Origin: Rana temporaria
Lineage: Eukaryota > Chordata > Amphibia > Anura > Ranidae
DNA length: 64,000 nucleotides
Direction of reading: 5' to 3'
Assembly: GCF_905171775.1 (NCBI RefSeq)
Contig: NC_053494.1
Location: forward strand, 200,475,998-200,539,997
Shown: positions 56,374 to 64,000 of the stretch, piece after piece
Numbering within the stretch: the first letter of the stretch is position 1
How the letters are laid out: the number at the start of each line of letters is the position of its first letter
Notes under the pieces: model-generated
Databases searched by the model: none
Told to the model about the DNA's origin: nothing
The model's input: only the letters and a program-made list of their open reading frames with translations
Made by a program: the position numbers and the translations under genes

Positions 56374-56429
56374 ATTCTTAGCGGACACCAAGATAACAGA
56401 CAAGCTGTGTGAATTATCTCTTTTTTTAT

Positions 56430-56709
56430 CCCTTGAGCCGGCGTACCTTTGGGCGTAAATACGACGTGATACTGAGCATGCACGCGCATGCGCCGTTCGT
56501 TCGGCCATGCATCTACCTGGGGTCAAGCTTCATTTAAATACAACACGCCCACGACCTGCCTACTTTGAAATACGCGCGCTTACGCAGGCCCATTTACGCT
56601 ACGCTACGTTTGTGAATACAGCACTTGCCTCTCTAAGTTGCGGCAGCGTAGCGTAAATAACATACGCTACGCCTGCACAACGTTATGCCGCCCTACGAGA
56701 ATCTGGGCC
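56430..56709. mobile_element. Harbinger-like MITE, right part only
   Basis: ttgagccggcgtacctttgg..cgcgcatgcgccgttcg..cgagaatctgggcc matches the right two fifths of the second subfamily. It lies 56 bp from the complete copy on its left. Confidence 0.55.
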
Positions 56710-56719
56710 ATAATGTTTG

Positions 56720-57245
56720 GGGGTTCTAAAAAAAATTCTGCCAGAAAAAGGTCTGGTCTTCATGTTAGGTTAATGCATGACAACAGGCCAAAAATCTCTC
56801 TTTCCGGCGCTCCGCCATGTGCATCACCATATGCCGTGGTGTGCTGTCACGGGAAGCAGAATAAATGGCACCGTATCACACCAACGATCGGCCTGAAGGG
56901 GCTCTTGGGAATCTGCATAGCTGGTTTTGGTCTAAAAAAAAAAACTATGGTAAAAAAAATTAAATTAGATCCCAAGAGGTCCCCTTTCAGCGACCAAACT
57001 AGAAAACTGGAACAAAAAAAGTTACCGCTCCAGGTGGATTGTGTTAGGATGATCAGTATGGTCCCAGGAGATCAAGGGTGCTGGCAATGCACAAGGCAAC
57101 AAATGGAAAAAGAAAATATGGACAGCCGCCCTCCAAAGAACCTTGATGGTTGTCTTTATTTAAAAAAGGAAAAATGCACTACAAGTCACAGCACACTACA
57201 CAGGAGTAAAACAGCTGACGCGTTTCGTCCCACTTGAGCACTGGG
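56720..57245 (-). mobile_element. Penelope-like fragment, left arm of a fold-back
   Basis: 57102-57195 is the inverse of 58222-58313. Next to it on - at 57190-57245 lies a hammerhead-like order: TTGACGA (core C3 changed to U), CCCA/TGGG stem II, GAAA, AC/GT stem III with a GC loop, C. Upstream 56720-57100 is unassigned. Confidence 0.45.
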
Positions 57246-57249
57246 CCAT

Positions 57250-58176
57250 CGTCAAATGACGGCTTCACGGTGACTCTGAATATTCAACAGGACGTCTTTT
57301 GACGTCCTGTATTCCTCCGGCCACTGGGGGGGCGCGCGAGATGCCGATGCGTGTGCCTGGCGGTCGCGATGTCCGCCAGGTACCCGCGATCGGTAACGAC
57401 AGAGCAGTGACGTGGAGCTCTGTGTGTAAAGGGGACAGAGGAGACCGATCTGTGTCTCTTGTACATAGGGACATAGATCGGTCACCTCCCCCAGTCACCC
57501 CCCTTCCCCCACAGTTAGAACACAATACAGGTATACATATTAACCCCTCCCTCACCCCCTAGTGTTAACCCCTTGAATGCCAGTCACATTTATACAGTAA
57601 TTAGTGCATATTTATCGCATTAATCTCTGTATAAATGTGAATGGCGCCAAAAACGTGTCAAAAGTGTCCGATGTGTTCGCCGCAATGTCACGGTGACAGT
57701 AAAAAAATCGCAAATCGCCGCCAATAGTAGTAAAAAAATTAATAAAATAAAAATGCCATAAATCTATCACCTATTTTGTAAACGCTATAACTTTTGCGCA
57801 AACCAATCAATATATGATCATTGCGATTTTTTTTTACCAAAAATATGTAGAAGAATACATATCGGCCTAAACTGAGGAAAAAAAAAAGTTTTTTAAAAAA
57901 AAATTGTGATATTTATTAAATAAAAAAGTAAAAAATATTGTGTTTTTTTTTTTTAATTGTCGCTCTTCTTTTGTTTATAGCGCAAAAAATAAAAGCCACA
58001 GAGGTGATCAAATACCACCAAAAGAAAGCTCTATTTGTGGGAACAAAATGATAAAAAAATTGTTTGGGTACAGTGTAGCACGACCGCGCAATTGTCATTC
58101 AAGGTGCGACAGTGCTGAAAGCTGAAAATTGGCTTGGGCAGGAAGGGGCATAAGTGCCCGGTATGGAAGTGGTTAA
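57250..58176 (-). mobile_element. long TTAA element, copy 8
   Basis: Reversed family: acaggacgtcttttgacgtc..ggagctctgtgtgtaaaggg..tcaaaagtgtccgatgtg..gaagtggTTAA at 58173-58176. The left TTAA is not visible. It sits between the two arms of the Penelope-like fold-back. Confidence 0.65.
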
Positions 58177-58318
58177 GCACTAATTTATAGTGTGAAACGC
58201 GTCATTTAACTCCCGTGAAATGTGCTGTGACTAGTAGTGCATTTTTCCTTTTTTAAATAAAGACAACCATCAAGGTTTTTTGGAGGGCGGCTGTCCATAT
58301 TTTCTTTTTCCATAAACT
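58177..58318 (+). mobile_element. Penelope-like fragment, right arm of a fold-back
   Basis: CACTA/TAGTG stem, GAAACGCGTC (58194-58203, the 3' half of a hammerhead), then gcatttttccttttttaaat, aaag and ggagggcggctgtccatatt. The 5' half of the ribozyme was lost at the TTAA junction. Confidence 0.45.
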
Positions 58319-59140
58319 AGTAAACCTGTTTTGCTGCTATGGTGGATTGTTGTGCACTTGGTGATGGTGTTGCCTCAGTTCATAGACTCCTGTGTGTTTC
58401 CAATTAAAGCCGAGGCTTAGCCTGGGAGGACTCAGCACCGTACAGCTGTTGGTGACTCTCCTGCTGTGCCGCGGCTGGGAAGCTGGATCATAACATCACA
58501 CACAGGCACGGTATACAGTGTCATATATACTGTATAGAAATATTTTCCCAGGCTCCCCCCCCCCTAAATAACACCCATTACAGTACCCAGATGTTGCTGT
58601 CAGTCTGAGGCCGCCACACCTCCCGCCGCTGCCTACAAGAACAATCGTACTTTGACTGATGACTAAACCCAGCTTCATTTTTCCAGGATAACAAAGTGGA
58701 TGACACAACCGGAATCGTAGCAGCAGCTTGCCATCAATGTGAAGTGTTGGCTGACATACAAATATCCCGTGTATGGAATGTAAAACACACTTAGACCACA
58801 CCATGCATGCGCTGCCTGTCCTGACTTGTAGCTAGGTGCTGAAGTCTTCGGGTTAAAACTGGCTATAGATATTAGATGGCGGTCAGACACAAGGGGGGGG
58901 GGGGGGGGCAAACCAGCTGCTTTTTCCAACCAGTTCTTCAATGATCTTACTACCCCTTGGGGGGATCCTCCATGTTACCTGCAGCTCCACATACATATAA
59001 AAATGGCCACACATGCTACAATCTGATTGTACAATCACTGTGTAATGTTCTTAAGGTTAACCAAAAACTATGCAATGTGATGGCCTGTTCAGCTTATATC
59101 CGATCTGATTGGCCCTCATTGTATGTAGTTGTTGGCAAAT
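58319..59140. other. unassigned stretch
   Basis: Contains a G18 run at 58893 and a C10 run at 58554; no element ends or convincing frames. Confidence 0.3.
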
Positions 59141-59144
59141 GTAA

Positions 59145-60690
59145 GGTGCATTCTCCCCACTGATGTCTAATGTAAGGAGGATGCTTTCCATTGACCTTCA
59201 ATGTAAGGAGCATTCTTCTCACTGACCACCAATGTAAGGGACATTCTTCCCACTGATCACCAATGTAAGGGACATTCTTCTCACTGACCACCAATGTAAG
59301 GGACATTCTTCTCACTGATCACCAATGTAAGGGACATTCTTCCCACTGATCACCAATGTAAGGGACATTCTTCTCACTGATCACCAATGTAAGGGACATT
59401 CTTCTCACTGATCACCAATGTAAGGGACATTCTTCCCACTGATCACCAATGTAAGGGACATTCTTCTCACTGATCACCAATGTAAGGGACATTCTTCCCA
59501 CTGATCACCAATGTAAGGAACATTCTTCTCACTGATCACCAATGTAAGGGACATTCTTCCCACTGACCACCAATTTAAGGGACATTCTTCTCACTGATCA
59601 CCAATGTAAGGGACATTCTTCCCACTGATCACCAATGTAAGGAACATTCTTCCCACTGACCACCAATGTAAGGAACATTCTTCCCACTGATGTCTAATGT
59701 AAGGAGGATGCTTTCCATTGACCTTCTATGTAAGGGACATTCTTCTCACTGACCACCAATGTAAGGAGCATTCTTCTCACTGATCACCAATGTAAGGGAC
59801 ATTCTTCCCACTGATCACCAATGTAAGGAGCATTCTTCTCACTGATCACCAATGTAAGGGACATTCTTCCCACTGATCACCAATGTAAGGAGCATTCTTC
59901 TCACTGATCACCAATGTAAGGGACATTCTTCCCACTGATCACCAATGTAAGGGACATTCTTCCCACTGACCACCAATGTAAGGAACATTCTTCCCACTGA
60001 TGTCTAATGTAAGGAGGATGCTTTTCATTGACCTTCAATGTAAGGGACATTCTTCCCACTGACCACTAATGTGGGGGATATTCTTCCCACTGACCACCAA
60101 TGTGGGGGATATTCTTCCCACTGACCACCAATGTAAGGGACATTCTTCCCACTGACCACTAATGTGGGGGATATTCTGTCCACTGTTTTCCAATGTAGGA
60201 TACATTATTCCACTGACCTCCAATGTAAGGAACATTCTTCCCACTGATCACCAATGTAAGGAGCATTCTTCCCACTGACCACCAATGTAAGGAACATTCT
60301 TCCCACTGATGTCTAATGTAAGGAGGATGCTTTCCATTGACCTTCAATGTAAGGAGCATTCTTCTCACTGACCACCAATGTAAGGGACATTCTTCCCACT
60401 GATCACCAATGTAAGGGACATTCTTCTCACTGACCACCAATGTAAGGGACATTCTTCTCACTGATCACCAATGTAAGGGACATTCTTCCCACTGATCACC
60501 AATGTAAGGGACATTCTTCTCACTGATCACCAATGTAAGGGACATTCTTCTCACTGATCACCAATGTAAGGGACATTCTTCTCACTGATCACCAATGTAA
60601 GGGACATTCTTCCCACTGATCACCAATGTAAGGAACATTCTTCCCACTGACCACCAATGTAACAAGCATTCTTCCCACTGTCCCCCAATG
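59145..60690. repeat. 31-bp minisatellite, array 2 (about 49 units)
   Basis: Same unit as 40502-41033. A distinctive variant gtctaatgtaaggaggatgc followed by tttccattgacc recurs at about 59166, 59694, 59999 and 60309, showing larger blocks of 300-530 bp that were duplicated as a whole. Confidence 0.92.
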
Positions 60691-60835
60691 CAGCCCTTAC
60701 CAGCGCCCATCAAATGCAGCCTCTCCAGCGCCCATCAAATGCAGCCTCTCAAGTGCCAATCAATTCAGTCTCACCAGTGCTCGTCAATGTAGCCTCACCA
60801 GCGCCCATCAATGCAGCCTACTAGCGCCCATCAAT
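60690..60835. repeat. gcccatcaaatgcagcctc tandem units
   Basis: About six 20-24-bp units continuing directly from the 31-bp array. Confidence 0.7.
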
Positions 60836-61376
60836 GAATGTTTGCTTGCTTCTATTCATTCGGGAGTTGGGACACAGACACAGCCCTCCACCACCACTGT
60901 GCCTCTGACACTATGTACAAACGGAGCGGCAGCTGCCTGCTGATGCAGAGACTTAGTTGGTTGTTGCAGAGAGAAGAGAGTAGGAACACCAGTGGCTGGG
61001 CACCCCTAGGCAACAGTGTGCCTAAGGCGGCTGCCTTGTTTGCCTAGTGGTTGCACCGGCCCTGGGCCAGATGAAGCATAGCATACTGTACCTGCCCAAT
61101 CCAGGAAGATGACCATGAAGGTGATGGAGCCCGTTGCTGACCTGCGAGAAGGAAGTATTTTTCCATAATGGCATTCCAAGGCGTACAAGAGAGTGAGAGA
61201 GCAAGTAGCATGAATATACAACCTAGCCATTTGACTCTTTTCCAAGGGGAACGTTGCGAAAACAAGTTGGATAGGGCGCTGACCATTGATTTATAAGTAT
61301 CCCTGACTTACCACCTTCCGAGAGAAAACCTTCGCTCCACGTCCTCCATTGCAGAATGAATGCTCTCTGCTAGGAG
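60836..61376. other. unassigned stretch
   Basis: No complete element. 61010-61075 (gcctaaggcggctgccttgt) looks like the end of a repeat; no gene seen. Confidence 0.3.
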
Positions 61377-61939
61377 TAGGGTGACCACATTTCCAAACTG
61401 CCATTCAGGGACACACCCCCCCTCTTTCACCTTCCCCAAAAAAAGATGAGGGGGGTGGGGGGAAATGTAGTCTCGGGGTTGATGGGAAATTTGGCGGCGG
61501 GTTATTTGTCAGGTATATGTGCCGCTTGCCACCCATAGCCTGCCACCAGATGCAGCTGTCACTCCCTCTGCATGAGCCACGTGCGTAGAAGGAAAGGAGC
61601 GGCGTCACTATCCGGAGAGTGAAGATCACACCAGTCTCTGCTGCTTTCCGGAGAAAGAGGAGGTGCCGAGGTGGGTGGGGACAGCAGTGCTGCACTAGGC
61701 ACAGGCCTCGCTCCCGGTCTCACTGTCTGAGACTAATTTGTCACTGGTTGCAAGACGCCAGGCAGCGCCGTCCCTAGCAACCAGTTCCGGAAATGTAGTT
61801 ATTAGTTAGTAGGGGGTGGCTGTGTCCTCTATTTAATTTTGGGACATTGTATTGTCCCAGACTGAAGGTGCCCGGGACCCGGGAAAGACATGTCAATTGC
61901 GGGACAGTCCCGGGCAATCCGGGACACATGGGCACCCTA
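61377..61939. mobile_element. hAT-like element with 8-bp TSD GCTAGGAG
   Basis: Ends tagggtgaccacattt and gacacatgggcaccctа-type inverse; GCTAGGAG at 61369-61376 and 61940-61947. Interior GC-rich with no coding frame. Confidence 0.8.
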
Positions 61940-61947
61940 GCTAGGAG

Positions 61948-62404
61948 CCACTGATAATACGCTGGTTTGAAGAACGCTGAATCCGCCGATGGGCATATTT
62001 CAATGTAACAATGACTTGCAGGATCCCATCTCTGTAATTACAACATTTACATTTTATGGTCTCTCCTTCAGTAAATATTAACTTAAAAAGTTTAACACAA
62101 ATTTCTTTCACCTCCATATGTAATGGTGACTGATGGTTTGTTTGCCTTTGTGAAGCACAATTGTTCACTTTTCCCTTTCTATGTTCTTATGAGCGCTGCT
62201 GCACTTACCTGATTGTTACTTTTATGAAACGCAATAAAATATAAATTGTGAAAAAAATTTAATGAATGAAAAAAAAAATGATTAACATTAATAAAACACA
62301 GAACTGAACCAAGAGTGCAGAAGATGTTTGTGGGCCCTGGGCAAACCTTTCATGGATGCCACCCACTCCACCCGGCACCCACCTCCCTATCTTTTTACCT
62401 AAAA
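61948..62404. other. unassigned stretch
   Basis: A/T-rich, no convincing frames or ends. Confidence 0.3.
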
Positions 62405-62945
62405 ATAGTTAAAATACTGTATATACTCAAGTATAAGCCGACCCAAATATAAGCACCTAATTTACCACAAAAAAAATGGGGAAATGCAGAATCTACTGTA
62501 AGTGGAAAAGATGGTCAACAATGCCCACCTGCAGCCTCACTGTGCTCATCTGCAGCCTTACTGTGCCCATCTGCAGCCTCACTGCCCATTTGCAGTCTCA
62601 CTGTGCCCATCTGCAGCCTCAATGTGCCCACCTGCAGCCTCACTGTGCCCATCTGCATCCTCAATGTGCCCATTTGCAGCCTCACTGTGCCCATCTGCAG
62701 CCTCACTGTGCCCATCTGCAGCCTCACTGTGCCCATCTTCAGCCTCACTGTGCCCATCTGCAGCCTCACTGTGTCCATCTACAGCCTCACTGTGCCCATT
62801 TGCAGCCTCACTGCCCATTTGAAGCCTCACTGTGCCCATCTGCAGCCTCACTCTGCCCATTTGCAGCATCACTGTGCCCATCTGCAGCCTCACTGTGCCC
62901 ATCTGCAGCCTCACTGTGCCCATCTGCAGCCTCACTTTGCCATTT
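62405..62945. repeat. ~21-bp minisatellite next to a MITE end
   Basis: tactgtatatactcaagtat then aagccgacccaaatataagc (62413-62460) looks like a TA-flanked MITE terminus. From 62516 about 20 units of ctgcagcctcactgtgcccat follow. Period 21 keeps both strands open; not coding. Confidence 0.85.
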
Positions 62946-63104
62946 ACCTTTGATCCGCTGTGTCAGTCTTGATAAGGAGGGAAGGGATTTGCACCTGATT
63001 ACGCTTTGTGCATTGCCTCCTCTCAGATGATTCTCAGCAGGGCTGTATGCAAGATTACAGACATTATAGGAAGTCCACACCGTCGCCGTCTGCGCCGTCC
63101 ACTG

Positions 63105-63252
63105 TAACAAAGCCCCGCCTCCTCTTTGTCCGTGATAGACAGAACACTAAACTGAATCAGTGTTCCGTCTATCACGGACGAGGATTCTCAGCCAAAAGCT
63201 CTCCTCTGAGTTTTCCCATCGGGAAAACTGGCCGTGTGTACGAGGCTTAACA
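63105..63252. mobile_element. hairpin and TTAA-adjacent MITE end
   Basis: gtccgtgatagacagaacac (63128 onward) pairs with gtgttccgtctatcacggac after a 10-nt loop, one mismatch. The right end ttttcccatcgggaaaactg..gtgtgtacgaggcTTAA stops at TTAA 63246-63249, inside the Tc1 remnant. Confidence 0.55.
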
Positions 63253-64000
63253 GGCTTTCTTCTAAGATTGCCCTGTATTTGGCTCCATCCATCTTCCCAT
63301 CAACTCTGACCAGCTTCCCTGTCCCTGCTGAAGAACAGCATCCCCATAACATGATGTTGTCACCACCATGTTTCACAGTGGGGATGGTGTGTTCAGGGTG
63401 ATGTGCAGTGTTAGTTTTCTGCCACACATAGTGTTTTCCTTTTGTGCCATAAAGTTCACTTTTGGTCTCATCTGACCAGAGCACCTTCTTCCACATGTTT
63501 GCTGTGTCCCCCACATGGCTTCTCACAAACTGAAAATGGGACTTCTTATGGCTTTATTTCAACAATGGCTTTCTTCTTGCCACTCTTCCATAAAGGCCAG
63601 ATTTGTGGAGAGCACGACTAATAGTTGTCCTGTGGACAGATTCTCCCACCTGAGCTGTGGATCTCTGCAGCTCCTCCAGAGTTACCATGGGCCTCTGGGC
63701 TGCTTCTCTGATGAATGCTCTCCTTGCCCGGCCCGGTCAGTTTAGGTGGACGGCCATGTCTTGGTAGGTTTGCAGGTGTGCCATACCCTTTCCATTTTCA
63801 GATGATGGATTGAACAGAGCTCCGTGAGATGTTCAATGCTTGGGATTCTGTTTTGTAGCCTAACCCTTTAAAATTCTCTACAACTTTATCCCTGACCTGT
63901 CTGGTGTGTTCCTTCATGATGCTGTTTGTTCACTAAGGTTCTCTACCCTCTGAGGGCTTCACAGAACAGCTATACTTATACTGAAATTCAATTAAACACC
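63250..64000 (-). pseudogene. Tc1 transposase remnant C, cut by the window end
   Basis: On -, 63255-63526 encodes VLWSDETKSELYG with the first catalytic Asp, then HHPEHTIPTVKHGGDNIMLWGC and DGKMDGAKYRAILEESLL. 63530-63990 holds the N-terminal DNA-binding region in broken frames. The second Asp and the Glu blocks are missing at the left, lost at the TTAA junction. Different Tc1 lineage from remnants A and B by the central block. Confidence 0.8.

Noticed and set aside
56638..57237. 199-codon plus-strand frame
   Set aside because: Starts inside a Harbinger-like MITE and ends inside a Penelope-like fragment; a chance fusion.
59094..60461. Repeated WSVRRMSLTLVVSEKN-like frames
   Set aside because: Product of the 31-bp minisatellite, broken repeatedly.
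59145..60690. CRISPR-like array
   Set aside because: The units are directly tandem with no unique spacers; the genome is vertebrate.
62476..63110. 100-184-codon frames on both strands
   Set aside because: Product of the ~21-bp minisatellite.
12900..64000. slc4a3 exons downstream of stk11ip, as in mammalian gene order
   Set aside because: No segment with recognisable anion-exchanger sequence was seen; it probably lies right of the window.

Overview
The window reads as vertebrate nuclear DNA, most likely from a ranid frog. It holds one recognisable protein-coding gene, the 3' part of stk11ip (LKB1/STK11-interacting protein), on the + strand. Its last four coding exons lie at 1784-1868, 3223-3308, 4477-4790 and 12429-12569, and a poly(A) signal follows at 12823. 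The exon phases fit one another, the frame is open throughout, and the protein resembles the C-terminus of vertebrate STK11IP as I recall it. The frog assignment is an inference from the repeat content: dense TTAA-flanked, GGGCCAGATTC-ended and hAT-type short elements, abundant minisatellites and tRNA-derived SINEs. I recall such families from ranid genomes but could not search for them.

Nearly everything else is mobile or tandemly repeated DNA. Types recognised from ends and target-site duplications (TSDs): a long and a short TTAA-flanked (piggyBac-like) family; PIF/Harbinger-like MITEs with GGGCCAGATTC ends and 3-bp TSDs; hAT-like elements with 8-bp TSDs (18309, 24483, 30554, 46793, 61377); TA-flanked Tc1/mariner-like MITEs; three decayed Tc1 transposase copies (21479, 50868, 63250); a tRNA-derived SINE in two copies with 15-18-bp TSDs; LTR-like pieces; and hammerhead-ribozyme sequences of the Penelope-like type.

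Layout: 0-12.9 kb is stk11ip with introns full of MITEs and a 24-bp VNTR. 13-25 kb is SINE, LTR-like sequence, Harbinger-like and TTAA elements with several nested insertions. 25.9-27 kb is a 48-bp minisatellite. 27-32.5 kb is SINE, a TTAA element with an internal fold-back, and a hAT element. 33.5-35.2 kb is a 39-bp minisatellite. 36-46.5 kb is mostly Harbinger-like and TTAA elements plus a 31-bp minisatellite. 46.8-48.1 kb is a hAT-like element filled by a ~22-bp minisatellite. 50-53 kb is a Tc1 copy split by a hammerhead-bearing insertion, flanked by unassigned protein-like sequence. 53-58.3 kb is more MITEs and a fold-back element. 59.1-60.7 kb is a second 31-bp array. 61.4-64 kb is a hAT-like element, a ~21-bp minisatellite and a Tc1 copy cut by the window end.

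No operon-like or defence system is present. The most interesting items are the hammerhead ribozyme at 51480-51539 inside a retroelement with a 13-bp TSD, a second hammerhead with an intact core at ~7758-7810 (- strand), a TTAA element flanked by a 100-bp duplication, an inverted minisatellite fragment spliced into a broken MITE, and the exon-like segments around 50.5-52.8 kb.
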